From: Butyrivibrio sp. INlla18
Lineage (GTDB): Bacteria; Bacillota; Clostridia; Lachnospirales; Lachnospiraceae
Reading direction: 5' to 3'
Assembly: GCF_900103635.1 (NCBI RefSeq)
Contig: NZ_FMXK01000003.1
Location: 124,001-188,000, forward strand
Length of the DNA stretch: 64,000 nt
Under the pieces are notes generated by a model that worked only from the letters and a program-made list of their open reading frames with translations, had not been told where the DNA came from and searched no databases. Made by a program: the position numbers and the translations under genes. Numbering within the stretch: the stretch's first letter is position 1; each line of letters opens with the position of its first letter. Positions 36,243 to 43,872 of the stretch are shown piece after piece.

Positions 36243-36839
36243 ATGGACAGACAGCAGAAAATAAAAGGTCTGTTTTTTGATTTTGATGGTGTCATCACAA
36301 TTGAAAAGCAGGGCTCACCAACAATAATTTCTTATATTTCAAAAGAGGCAAATATTCCAATTGAAGTTGTTGAAAATGCGTATTACAAGCATAATGATGA
36401 TTTGCTCTATGGCAATATTACCCATAGAGATATGTGGGAACAGTTTTGCGCTGATATAGGTAAGACGATAGATTATCATGTGCTTGAAGAGGCATTTATG
36501 AATGTTACTATCGATGAGAAATTGCTTGATTATATAAAAGAAAAGCATAGTGATTATCTCATTGGAATGATAACTGACAATAAGGCCGACAGAATAAATA
36601 CCATTGTCAATAACACGGTACTTAAGGAATTGTTTGATGTTGTTATAATTTCAGCAGATGTTCATAGCAGAAAATCTGAAAGAAAAATCTTTGAGGAAGC
36701 CTTAAAGCAGTCAGGACTAAAAGCTGAAGAATGCGTGTTTGTTGATAATACAGCATCCAATTTGAAGATTCCATCTGAAATGGGATTTACCACAATTTTC
36801 TTTGATGATGACAATAGGGATTTTAATGCTCTCTATTAA
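36243..36839 (+). CDS. HAD-superfamily phosphatase
   Basis: 198 residues from ATG 36243 with AAGGTG upstream; a TTG at 36216 would overlap the flavodoxin gene and adds no family sequence. Motif I is LFFDFDGVIT near residue 9, motif II is IGMITDN near 102 and the acidic motif IV region is CVFVDNTASNL near 164. It resembles small-cap HAD-IA hydrolases such as phosphoglycolate or sugar phosphatases. Likely the last gene of the redox operon. Substrate unknown. Confidence 0.82.
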   Translation: MDRQQKIKGLFFDFDGVITIEKQGSPTIISYISKEANIPIEVVENAYYKHNDDLLYGNITHRDMWEQFCADIGKTIDYHVLEEAFMNVTIDEKLLDYIKEKHSDYLIGMITDNKADRINTIVNNTVLKELFDVVIISADVHSRKSERKIFEEALKQSGLKAEECVFVDNTASNLKIPSEMGFTTIFFDDDNRDFNALY

Positions 36840-36860
36840 TGTTCACCAATACTCACCCCT

Positions 36861-37565
36861 TTACGATGGTCTTTTCAAATAGTACCCTTGGAAAAAATCT
36901 GCTCCTAATTCCTTCATTGTTTCAAACTCGCCTTCGGTCTCGATTCCTTCTGCCACCACGCTAATTTTTCTTGCATGAAATGTATCGATCATTTCGCGCA
37001 ATTGTTCCTGTCTGTACGTATCTTTATCAATACCGGTCAGTAATGTCCGATCTATCTTTACAATATCAGGGTTAGCAGCATCGATCACATCAAAATTATT
37101 AATGCCTGTACCAAAATCATCTATGGCAATCAGGTTATTATTAATATCTGCATATTTTCTTTTTATCTGCGCAATTTCTACTGATAAATAAGGGTATTCC
37201 AGTGACTCCAAAATCATTGCATTCTTATGTCCACCATAGTACGAAATAAAAGCATCAACTTCCTCTTTACTAAACAATTCACTGGGAAATTTATTAATCG
37301 ATAAGTATTCCTTATATCCCCTGATAAAATATGCTTGAGTTGCACCAAATAAAGTAGCAACCTCTAATACATGTAATTTGTCCTGCTTTTCATATTCCGA
37401 TATAAGTTCAGTTACATCCATATCGTGGGGCCTCATAAGTGCTTCCCACGCATAGACAGTCTTTCCATCTGGGAAAAATATGGGCTGAAAGACATAATCT
37501 ATTTTCAATTCATTTAAAGCAGCTAAGATATCTTTGGATAATGGTAGATCATCAAAATGAATCAT
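36861..37565 (-). CDS. Stand-alone EAL-domain c-di-GMP phosphodiesterase
   Basis: 234 residues consisting of one EAL domain. The catalytic pattern looks complete: EALMRPHD near 29, NKFPSE, ILESLEYP, AIDDFGTGINNF near 144, DIVKIDRTLL near 162, VVAEGIETEGE near 197 and FFQGYYLKRP at the end. In contrast to the 31669 protein it should be active. The gene is monocistronic, convergent with the HAD gene, and its upstream region shares a 15-bp near-palindrome with the other EAL locus. Confidence 0.88.
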   Translation of the reverse strand: MIHFDDLPLSKDILAALNELKIDYVFQPIFFPDGKTVYAWEALMRPHDMDVTELISEYEKQDKLHVLEVATLFGATQAYFIRGYKEYLSINKFPSELFSKEEVDAFISYYGGHKNAMILESLEYPYLSVEIAQIKRKYADINNNLIAIDDFGTGINNFDVIDAANPDIVKIDRTLLTGIDKDTYRQEQLREMIDTFHARKISVVAEGIETEGEFETMKELGADFFQGYYLKRPS

Positions 37566-37741
37566 AATACTTCCTTGTCTTTACAATTGACCTATTTTTC
37601 GCTACTCTCATAACAATATAGTATCATTATAACGATCAATAAATAAATGAAATATGGATAAATAATTGATAAAATGGAAAATCTGCCGTACTACTTTTTT
37701 ACTACTTTTGACGTATGAGAGATAATAAGGAGCCATTTTCT

Positions 37742-37780
37742 ATGATAAATATACTTTTCGTCTGCCACGGCAGGATTTAA
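37742..37780 (+). pseudogene. Truncated 5' end of a tyrosine phosphatase gene (outer attL-type junction)
   Basis: ATG with AAGGAG upstream opens 12 codons, MINILFVCHGRI, then TAA. The first ten match the start of the phosphatase at 54297 (MIKVLFVCHG). The shared nucleotide core TTCGTCTGCCACGGCA is at 37757-37772. This is the expected left scar of an element integrated in the phosphatase gene. Confidence 0.8.
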
Positions 37781-37923
37781 TGCCAAAGCAAAGAATGGCG
37801 GAAATAAGCCATTTATGGGCAGAGTGGTATCTGATTTATACCTTGCTTACACCTTTTGAAGGTGGACTACCTGATGAATGATAAGAGCACTCTGCGTGAT
37901 GCAGGGTGCTTTTTGGTAGTGAC

Positions 37924-38035
37924 TTGGAAGAAACGGTACTAAAAGCAGAAATAAATCTTGAAGAAACGGAATAACGACCTTGAAATATTGAAGAAATGGT
38001 ACTATAATCCATTTATGAGTTTGAAGAAATGGAAC
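37924..38035 (+). repeat. Four helically phased repeats upstream of the ATPase gene
   Basis: Copies of TTGAAGAAAYGGWA with the GAAGAAA part starting at 37927 (one inserted G), 37960, 37990 and 38023. Spacings of 33, 30 and 33 bp are about three helical turns, so bound proteins would lie on one face of the DNA. The last copy ends 22 bp before the ATPase start. Confidence 0.65.
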
Positions 38036-38057
38036 CATGTTGTTTTGAGGAGATAGT

Positions 38058-39395
38058 ATGTTTAAGAGAAAAGCTTTAGAAAAGCTAAAATATTGGAAAG
38101 AAAAAAAGGCACCAAAGTATTCTGTGCTTCTGGAAGGGGCCAGGCGTGTTGGAAAATCGACAATTGCCGAAGAATTTGCAAAGCAAGAGTATAGGTCATA
38201 TATAAAAGTGGATTTTGCTAACATAACGCAGGATGTTCTTGATGTGTTCGATGACATAGCAAATTTGGATATTTTTTTTCTTAGATTGCAAACTGCAACA
38301 GGGATAACGTTGTATAAAAGAGAATCCGTTATTATATTTGACGAGATCCAGCTTATGCCTAAAGTGCGCCAAGCTATAAAGTACCTGGTTGCGGACGGAA
38401 GATATGACTATATTGAGACCGGTTCTCTAATTAGTATAAAAAAGAATGTCAAGGATATAGTGCTTCCATCTGAGGAGATGAAAATACAGATATATCCGAT
38501 GGACTATGAAGAATTTATGTGGGCCATCGGAAATGATACCTATGGCGTATTGCGGGATTTATATAAGCTTGGGAAACCGGTTGGAAATTCTTTAAACAGA
38601 AAGCTGATGCGGGATTTTAGAATCTATATGGCGGTAGGTGGAATGCCTCAGGCTGTAGAAGCTTATGTGGAAGGCAGGAATTTTACAGAAATCGATGAAG
38701 TAAAGAGAGAAATCATAGATTTGTATAAAGACGATTTCTTTAAGATTGATGATACTGGACTGATTGGAAGAATGTATGATTCTGTTCCGACGCAGTTGGC
38801 AACGGATAAAAGAAGCTATGTTATTTCGGCAGCTACAGGCAAAAAAAAGATCGATAAAGATTTAGAGCGTTTACATGATTTGCTGGATTCAAAGACGGTA
38901 TTATCATGCCATAATGTCCTTAATCCGAGCGTTGCTTTACCTCAAACGAGAGATGATGATACCTTCAAACTCTATTTGGCTGATACAGGGTTATTTACTA
39001 CCATGATTTTCAGATCATCGGGAAAGACAGATGAAAATATTTATACGAAATTGTTGAGCGATTCACTTCCTGCAGATTTGGGATATTTATACGAAAATGC
39101 AGTTGCTCAGATAATTGTCGGATCGGATATAGACCTTTATTATCACACATGGGAGAAAGAAAACAGTTCCCACTACTATGAGGTTGACTTTTTGCTTGCT
39201 TCGAAAACAAAGATAGTTTCGATTGAAGTTAAGTCATCTGGAATCGGTAAGCATGAATCAATCACAGAATTTCAGAAAAAATATTCTAAGCATGTTTCGA
39301 AGGAAATATTGTTATCACAAAAAGATTTAGGCAATAGTGAAATGCTGAAATTATATCCAATATACATGTTGCCATTTTTAATTGAAGACCTATGA
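38058..39395 (+). CDS. AAA-family ATPase with DUF4143 domain
   Basis: 445 residues. An AAA_14-type ATPase domain has Walker A LLEGARRVGKSTIAEEF near residue 26 and Walker B VIIFDEIQL near 93. The C-terminal half (about 220-400) is DUF4143, ending in a nuclease-like segment EVDFLLASKTKIVSIEVKSSG near 375, where the D and E-x-K residues fit a PD-(D/E)XK arrangement. It is the only gene between two copies of the attachment core (37757 and 39442), so it is probably the remaining cargo of an older element. Role unknown; members of this family are common on mobile DNA. Confidence 0.85.
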   Translation: MFKRKALEKLKYWKEKKAPKYSVLLEGARRVGKSTIAEEFAKQEYRSYIKVDFANITQDVLDVFDDIANLDIFFLRLQTATGITLYKRESVIIFDEIQLMPKVRQAIKYLVADGRYDYIETGSLISIKKNVKDIVLPSEEMKIQIYPMDYEEFMWAIGNDTYGVLRDLYKLGKPVGNSLNRKLMRDFRIYMAVGGMPQAVEAYVEGRNFTEIDEVKREIIDLYKDDFFKIDDTGLIGRMYDSVPTQLATDKRSYVISAATGKKKIDKDLERLHDLLDSKTVLSCHNVLNPSVALPQTRDDDTFKLYLADTGLFTTMIFRSSGKTDENIYTKLLSDSLPADLGYLYENAVAQIIVGSDIDLYYHTWEKENSSHYYEVDFLLASKTKIVSIEVKSSGIGKHESITEFQKKYSKHVSKEILLSQKDLGNSEMLKLYPIYMLPFLIEDL

Positions 39396-39426
39396 AAGGA
39401 TGAGAAAAAGATAGGAGAATACAGGG

Positions 39427-39477
39427 ATGATAAGAATTTTATTCGTCTGCCACGGCAGGATGCTAACCGAAGGCTGA
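39427..39477 (+). pseudogene. Truncated 5' end of a tyrosine phosphatase gene (attL of the inner element)
   Basis: ATG with AGGAGAATACAGGG upstream opens MIRILFVCHGRMLTEG, then TGA. The core TTCGTCTGCCACGGCA is at 39442-39457. Both left junctions continue as GGAT after the core, while the intact gene continues as ACAT, so GGAT marks element DNA. The separate ribosome site shows that each element brings its own replacement 5' end for the target gene. Confidence 0.8.
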
Positions 39478-39520
39478 AGCTTCAGTATTTGCAAGGTATT
39501 ATGGGAACAGTAATATCGTT

Positions 39521-39540
39521 TTTACCACTGATTTACCACT
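39521..39540 (+). repeat. Paired integrase arm-site-like repeats, left end
   Basis: TTTACCACT at 39521-39529 and 39532-39540 (11 bp apart). The same 9-mer occurs twice at the right end of the element (54157-54165 and 54169-54177), about 100 bp inside the core at each end. This fits arm-type sites of a Tn916-family integrase. Confidence 0.6.
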
Positions 39541-39566
39541 TTTGATATTGAGAGTCCGGATTCAAA

Positions 39567-39600
39567 TATAGGTCACCGAGGTGTTCCCCGGTGACCTATA
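39567..39600. other. Perfect 12-bp hairpin beyond the leftward cassette
   Basis: TATAGGTCACCG (39567-39578) and CGGTGACCTATA (39589-39600) form a perfect stem. It lies just beyond the stop of the leftward 39613 gene. Neither side has a convincing T tract, so it may be a protein site, an mRNA 3' stabiliser or a weak terminator. Confidence 0.5.
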
Positions 39601-39612
39601 CATAGTTACTAT

Positions 39613-39777
39613 TCATTTGTTTTCTGTTTCCGGAGAAGTAGCCATAACTGTCTCATACCCGATGAGTTCACCGCTGTCTTTGTCGTAAACAGGATAGTCT
39701 TTGAGTTTGAGAATGTCGTTTCCGTTATCATCTTGATAAACACATGTTCCGTCTGCAAGTATTTCTGGCTTTTGCAT
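39613..39777 (-). CDS. Small hypothetical protein
   Basis: 54 residues from the ATG at 39777, which has GGAGGTG six bases upstream; an earlier ATG at 39813 has no site. The protein is acidic, with a beta-rich look (CVYQDDNGNDILKLKDYPVY), and resembles no family I can name. It is the last gene of the leftward cassette with the toxin-like and immunity-like genes. It may be an accessory or a separate small antitoxin. Confidence 0.55.
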   Translation of the reverse strand: MQKPEILADGTCVYQDDNGNDILKLKDYPVYDKDSGELIGYETVMATSPETENK

Positions 39778-39818
39778 TTTCTTCACCTCCGCATAGTTGT
39801 GTTTGCAGTTCAATAAAC

Positions 39819-40271
39819 TTATTTTCCTTCCTGCTTTCTTATAGCTTCTATCTCTGACTGAATTCTGGGGTCGGTTTCCGCAGCGTAATTTGATTCTTCT
39901 GTCATGTCAAGAAGACCTGCATTAGGAAGTATTGTAATAGCCAAAGAATCGAAGATATCAAACGCCCTGGAATTCGTTTTGGTGTCAACTCTATAGTAGA
40001 GGTAGGCTATGAAGTGAACAGGATCAGGTATATATCTGTCGTGGGCATAATCAAAGAAATGTAAGGCAAAATTCACAACAGACCAATCGTCCTTGCAATT
40101 CTTGTGAAGATATTCGCACCATGCCTGATAAACATCGTTCCACCCATACTTGGTAATGAGGTCTTCGACAAGCTGATCCAGATCATCCAATTCCTTGTCG
40201 GTAAAGTCTTTGTCCCAGTCCAGGGAAAATATGTATTCAGTTGTTTTCTTCAAGTCTAAATCTTTGTTCAT
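39819..40271 (-). CDS. Immunity-like protein, paralogue 2
   Basis: 150 residues, acidic, all-helical in appearance. It is clearly paralogous to the 40307 gene product: both share W-D-Y-W-YLH-CK in the first half, FIPDP/YIPDP and YLYxxVD in the middle, and FDSL, AGL-D-TE and DPR near the end. Tandem diverged copies of a small acidic protein behind a toxin-like gene is the pattern of immunity proteins of polymorphic toxins. The role is inferred from this context only. Confidence 0.7.
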   Translation of the reverse strand: MNKDLDLKKTTEYIFSLDWDKDFTDKELDDLDQLVEDLITKYGWNDVYQAWCEYLHKNCKDDWSVVNFALHFFDYAHDRYIPDPVHFIAYLYYRVDTKTNSRAFDIFDSLAITILPNAGLLDMTEESNYAAETDPRIQSEIEAIRKQEGK

Positions 40272-40306
40272 TGATTTTCATACAATTATTTCTTTTTTGA
40301 TTGTTT

Positions 40307-40765
40307 TTATTGATTGCATATCTGACTTTTGAATTTTTTAATTTCATCAATAACTCTTGGATCATCCTTGGCTCTGTAAAAAGGGTCTTCCGTAAGATCA
40401 GCCAGACCTGCTTTCGTCATTATTTCGCATGATAAGCTGTCAAATGTTTCACCTGCCTTATCCCAGTATTTATCCATATCAACCATGGAATAAAGATATC
40501 CGATAAATGCCAAAGGGTCAGGAATGAAATTATCTGCACCATCGTAATACATGAAGAGATTTGCGAAGTTTATGACCGCCTCCGGCGTTTTGCATTCTTC
40601 ATGTAAATAGCGGCGCCATTCTGCGTAAATATCTTTCCATGGATAATCATGGAGTAATTTTTCGGCAGTTTCAAGGTGCTCTTCATTTCCATCCGGATCG
40701 AATTCATCGGAGAAGAAGTCGCAGTCCATCAGATATTTTGTTATTGAAGATATCGTATTTTCCAT
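40307..40765 (-). CDS. Immunity-like protein, paralogue 1
   Basis: 152 residues, acidic and helical, beginning 2 bp after the toxin-like gene stop. Shared segments with the 39819 protein include WKDIYAEWRRYLHEECK near residue 43 and FIPDPLAFIGYLYSMVD near 80. It is the copy directly coupled to the toxin-like gene, so it is the more likely cognate partner; the second could protect against a variant. No known immunity family is claimed. Confidence 0.7.
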   Translation of the reverse strand: MENTISSITKYLMDCDFFSDEFDPDGNEEHLETAEKLLHDYPWKDIYAEWRRYLHEECKTPEAVINFANLFMYYDGADNFIPDPLAFIGYLYSMVDMDKYWDKAGETFDSLSCEIMTKAGLADLTEDPFYRAKDDPRVIDEIKKFKSQICNQ

Positions 40766-40767
40766 CG

Positions 40768-41247
40768 TTAATGCCCTTTCTTTTTGAATAATCTCGGTGA
40801 AAGTTTTCCAAAGGCTTCATCAGCAACAGTCATCGATTTTGAGTTAGGCTTGAAGTGACCGCTAATATTGTCATAAGAGGCAATTTTGCCTCCATGAATG
40901 TGCAGCATACCTGCCATTTGCACTTCAGGGTCTTTTCCGCCAATCAATGTGGGGTGTGGCGTAGCAAGACCGTTTTTTCCATTGCCATTTCTTGACCCAA
41001 TGATTATGTTTCCATGCATGTCAATTACATAAGGCATATCAACGTTTGTGTTCTTGTTGCCAATATAATTTCCGTTGATCATTTCATTGAGATTTTTTGC
41101 GGTCGGATTCTTATCGTATTTACCGTCATGGTAGATTCCTTTATCAATATCACTCTGATGCATCTTAGGTTCTACATGATAAGAGGGCGCATATGGCTGT
41201 GACTGACTGCTTGTTCCGGTATATTTTCCACTTGCTCCGCTTCCCAT
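40768..41247 (-). CDS. Toxin-like domain protein
   Basis: 159 residues with a Gly/Ser-rich start (MGSGASGKYTG), no signal peptide and a C-terminal segment GMLHIHGGKIASYDNISGHFKPN near 112-134. The arrangement of histidine, glycine and SGH(F/Y)xP resembles C-terminal effector domains of bacterial polymorphic toxins, but I cannot name the enzyme. Its ATG overlaps the DUF4417 stop by one base and it is followed by two related acidic proteins. A small cytoplasmic effector controlled by those partners is the working idea. Confidence 0.6.
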   Translation of the reverse strand: MGSGASGKYTGTSSQSQPYAPSYHVEPKMHQSDIDKGIYHDGKYDKNPTAKNLNEMINGNYIGNKNTNVDMPYVIDMHGNIIIGSRNGNGKNGLATPHPTLIGGKDPEVQMAGMLHIHGGKIASYDNISGHFKPNSKSMTVADEAFGKLSPRLFKKKGH

Positions 41248-41933
41248 CAGTCTGTACCTCCCTTCTTACGAGAGGTCCAGTCATCAAACTGAACAAATCT
41301 GGTTGCTTTGAGATATGGTTCGAAAATCTTTAAAGGCATTGGACCATAGACAATTACAACCTGAGGCTCAAGCTCTGAAAGCATTGCTTCGAGACCGGCT
41401 TCAAAGTAGAATTTGTTTTCCTTGCCGCTTATGCAGCCATAAGTGCCGATTGCAACGATGCTGTGTTTCTCTGCTCCAAGAAAAGCAACTTTTTCCGGGA
41501 GTACCTTTGTTGTATAAGTCAGCTCATTGCCCCAGCGAATCTGTGGAATGACATAGAGACCGCGCCGCTGATAAAAGCTACCGATTGCCCTGTTGCGATA
41601 CACATTTGCTATCTGTACAGCCAGTGGAGCGTCTCTGTATAGCGAGGCATCCGGAGAAAACAATCCGTCAAAACGTCCGAAGTCATCAACATACCCTTCC
41701 GGATTGATCAGAACTTCAGCGAAATTTACATCCATCTCGTTGAAACCAAGGAATTCACTATAATTGATTCCTGTATGATTTCTTGCTGAAAATGGTGTGA
41801 TACCTTGCGGAATTACGATGTGCCTGGGAGCTTCAATGATCGGAATTTCCAGTAGTCCATCAAATTTTGCTCCGCGGACAAGCTCCGGGTTCATGCCGTC
41901 ATCTATAATTGCTTTGCGCTTTACTTTTTTCAT
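41247..41933 (-). CDS. DUF4417-family protein
   Basis: 228 residues. The pattern AKFDGLLEIPII near residue 22, SPDASLYRDAPLAVQIANVYRNRAIGSFYQ in pieces near 93-122, YVIPQIRWG near 126 and VVIVYGPMPLKIF near 192 matches DUF4417, a family found in phages and integrated elements and of unknown biochemical function. GAGGAGGTG precedes the ATG. It heads the leftward operon of toxin-like and immunity-like genes and is divergent from the ABC-3C/restriction operon, 288 bp away. Confidence 0.82.
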   Translation of the reverse strand: MKKVKRKAIIDDGMNPELVRGAKFDGLLEIPIIEAPRHIVIPQGITPFSARNHTGINYSEFLGFNEMDVNFAEVLINPEGYVDDFGRFDGLFSPDASLYRDAPLAVQIANVYRNRAIGSFYQRRGLYVIPQIRWGNELTYTTKVLPEKVAFLGAEKHSIVAIGTYGCISGKENKFYFEAGLEAMLSELEPQVVIVYGPMPLKIFEPYLKATRFVQFDDWTSRKKGGTD

Positions 41934-42092
41934 TATATCACCTCCTCGTTTAGAATTTTGATATGAAGATTGCTGTTATGCTTCTTACTGTTCGTCTGTC
42001 TAAGAACCGGTTCTTGATTTTAGTTTATGTTTGCGAGGGATAATGCTACAGAAAACACAGTAAGAAAAAAGTGGTAAAATTCTGGGCAGAAA

Positions 42093-42217
42093 TAAGCGAA
42101 CGCTTACTTTTTATCTATATATGTTGAATTTTATAGGGCGAAACGGTAAAATATACATGATGCGTGACCTATAGTCATGACATATGGGGCTACAGAGATG
42201 CTCGTGCTGTAGGAGGA
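42093..42217 (+). promoter_or_regulatory. Control region between divergent cassettes
   Basis: Contains TAAGCGAACGCTTA (42093-42106; arms of 6 bp around AA), a possible operator for the HTH protein encoded downstream, and a hairpin CTACAG/CTGTAG (42190-42195, 42207-42212) that abuts the AGGAGGA ribosome site of the 42222 gene. Folding would partly mask that site. Confidence 0.5.
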
Positions 42218-42221
42218 CAAA

Positions 42222-42443
42222 ATGCTCTTCAGTTATAACAAGTTATGGAAGATACTGATTGATAAAAACATGAACAGAAAAAAACTTATGGAACTTACGC
42301 AGATTACAGGAACTACTATGGCTAAAATGAGCAAAGGAAGACCGGTCAGTATGGAAGTCCTGGGACGCATATGTAAGGCACTGGATGTTAATATTGGGGA
42401 TTTAGTCGATTACGTGAGTGATGAAATGGACGGTGATAGGTGA
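42222..42443 (+). CDS. HTH (Cro/CI-type) regulator of the defence operon
   Basis: 73 residues, a single helix-turn-helix domain of the YozG-like HTH_26 kind (KLWKILIDKNMNRKKLMEL, then GRPVSMEVLGRICKALDVNIGDLVDY). AGGAGGA precedes the start. It is the first gene of a seven-gene operon and overlaps the next by one base. Likely an autoregulator keeping the ABC-3C and restriction genes in check. Confidence 0.88.
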   Translation: MLFSYNKLWKILIDKNMNRKKLMELTQITGTTMAKMSKGRPVSMEVLGRICKALDVNIGDLVDYVSDEMDGDR

Positions 42444-43639
42444 TGGAATTATGTGCCGGTACATTACTGACAGTACTGAAGCGGTGTAAATCGTCCAGGA
42501 TACTTCAGAAAGAATTTGGAACCGAGGTTTTTAAAGCTATTCAGCCTGATTTTGATATGAATGATGATGATTCTGCAATTTCTGCCGTTTTTAGGGGAGC
42601 CAGAAATCTTGATACTTTCATACGAATTAATTATGACGAGATGACTCCGACTGAGGTTGCACTTCGCTTTAATGAGCATGTTGTTCCAATGTTGGACAGA
42701 AATAAGTGGAACGGAATAGTTTGTGCCTTAAAGCAGATAATTAAAGACTCCGACATTGATAAAGACACTGTTATAGAATTTATAAACGGACTGAAATGTG
42801 GGGAAATACTTGAAAAGACAGATATTGTATTCTCGGAGTTTCTGGCAGGAATTCTTTTGTATGTTGTACGTCATACGGATAACCTTAACAGGCAGAGCAT
42901 TGTGAAGGAAATTACATCCGGTTATGTAGACGAAGCAGAGAAAAAATGGCCACGGATTAACTTTGTTGAAACATATTCACTGGATTGCCTTGATGCGATC
43001 GGCCAGGTAATAAATGATGCTGAGGCAGTCAATATGATTGTTCAGGAAGGCGGAAACTGTGTTGTGTGTGGCAAGCCTCTTGAAAAGGATAATATCACTA
43101 AAGCGGTCTGTTCAGATGGTACTTCATTTCTTGTTTGTATAGGCTGTTCTGTAAAAATCATGAATGCATCAAAAACACAGATTGAGGAATACAAGAATAT
43201 AAAACAACAGCTTAAGACAAATATGGTAACGCGCAGCAGAATGTCGGAAAATCATCTTGGTGACGACGTAAGACTTGTCATTCGCGCTGTCAGTAAGATG
43301 GATATGAGTACACTTACTCCCAGTAGGATGAATCCGATTACAGTCGAACAGAAAGTGTCGGATGCACAGCTGCGACGAAGCATACTTCACGATGTAAATG
43401 ATTGCTATAGCGATGTTGATGCAATTATTGCAGCTGAAGCTGCTGCAGGGAGATTGAATGTCAGGACTTTTGAAAAAGTGATTAAAAGAATGTATGAGGA
43501 CAGGGATGAAACTGCATCGCAAAGCGATGTTTATAATACGCTTGTAGAACTGATTTATGAACAGACTGGAAGAATCAGCCGTGAGGCAAGCAGAATTCTT
43601 GTTTCCTATTTTGTTCAGCGATGTGAGGTGTTCGGATGA
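42443..43639 (+). CDS. ABC-3C system C-terminal-domain component
   Basis: 398 residues from the ATG overlapping the HTH stop (TGATG). The middle contains a zinc-ribbon-like pair, CVVCGKPL near 210 and CIGC near 232. The C-terminal 90 residues (from about 305, with DVNDCYSDVDAIIAAEAAAGRL) fit the CTD shared by ABC three-component systems. In the published classification such CTD proteins are large effector or scaffold subunits encoded with a small middle component and a DUF2326 ATPase, both of which follow here with overlapping ends. I do not see a known nuclease domain. Confidence 0.75.
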   Translation: MELCAGTLLTVLKRCKSSRILQKEFGTEVFKAIQPDFDMNDDDSAISAVFRGARNLDTFIRINYDEMTPTEVALRFNEHVVPMLDRNKWNGIVCALKQIIKDSDIDKDTVIEFINGLKCGEILEKTDIVFSEFLAGILLYVVRHTDNLNRQSIVKEITSGYVDEAEKKWPRINFVETYSLDCLDAIGQVINDAEAVNMIVQEGGNCVVCGKPLEKDNITKAVCSDGTSFLVCIGCSVKIMNASKTQIEEYKNIKQQLKTNMVTRSRMSENHLGDDVRLVIRAVSKMDMSTLTPSRMNPITVEQKVSDAQLRRSILHDVNDCYSDVDAIIAAEAAAGRLNVRTFEKVIKRMYEDRDETASQSDVYNTLVELIYEQTGRISREASRILVSYFVQRCEVFG

Positions 43640-43872
43640 ATCTGCCGGGTAAGTCAGTAATGTATTCAAAGAGTATTTTCCCGTTGTTTCCGAAGATACT
43701 GAATATCCTTCAGGAAAAGAGTATGACAGTAAACGATCTTTATCAGGAGATGAATATAGATTGTAATTTTGAGAACTTTATAAGTGCCTTGGATTCTCTG
43801 TATGCGCTTGGACGAATTGAGATAGATGAGGAGGAGAAAAAACTTTATTATGTTGACGGAAATCAAATGTGA
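43636..43872 (+). CDS. ABC-3C system middle component (MC6-like)
   Basis: 78 residues: NLPGKSVMYSKSIFPLFPKIL at the start and a winged-helix-like end, FISALDSLYALGRIEI followed by LYYVDGN. This is the pattern of the small middle component placed before DUF2326 ATPases. Its start overlaps the CTD gene stop (ATGA) and its end overlaps the ATPase gene by 23 bp. It probably bridges the ATPase and CTD subunits. Confidence 0.78.
   Translation: MNLPGKSVMYSKSIFPLFPKILNILQEKSMTVNDLYQEMNIDCNFENFISALDSLYALGRIEIDEEEKKLYYVDGNQM

Larger units (their letters stand above)
37566..38057. other. Junction region: EAL promoter, element end and phased repeats
   Basis: From left to right: the shared near-palindrome TATCATTATAACGAT (37622-37636) upstream of the leftward EAL gene; a pair of TACTACTT repeats 11 bp apart (37689-37707) resembling integrase arm sites; a ribosome site and the truncated phosphatase start with the 16-nt core (37742-37780); a stem (37886-37895 with 37901-37910) followed by TTTT; and four phased GAAGAAA repeats (37924-38035). 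No gene is seen apart from the remnant. Confidence 0.6.

Noticed and set aside
37924-38035. CRISPR-like or satellite array upstream of the ATPase
   Set aside because: Only four short imperfect copies at helical spacing; more likely a regulatory site.
38058-39395. Type I or III restriction component
   Set aside because: Domain order is AAA_14 plus DUF4143, without helicase or methyltransferase motifs.
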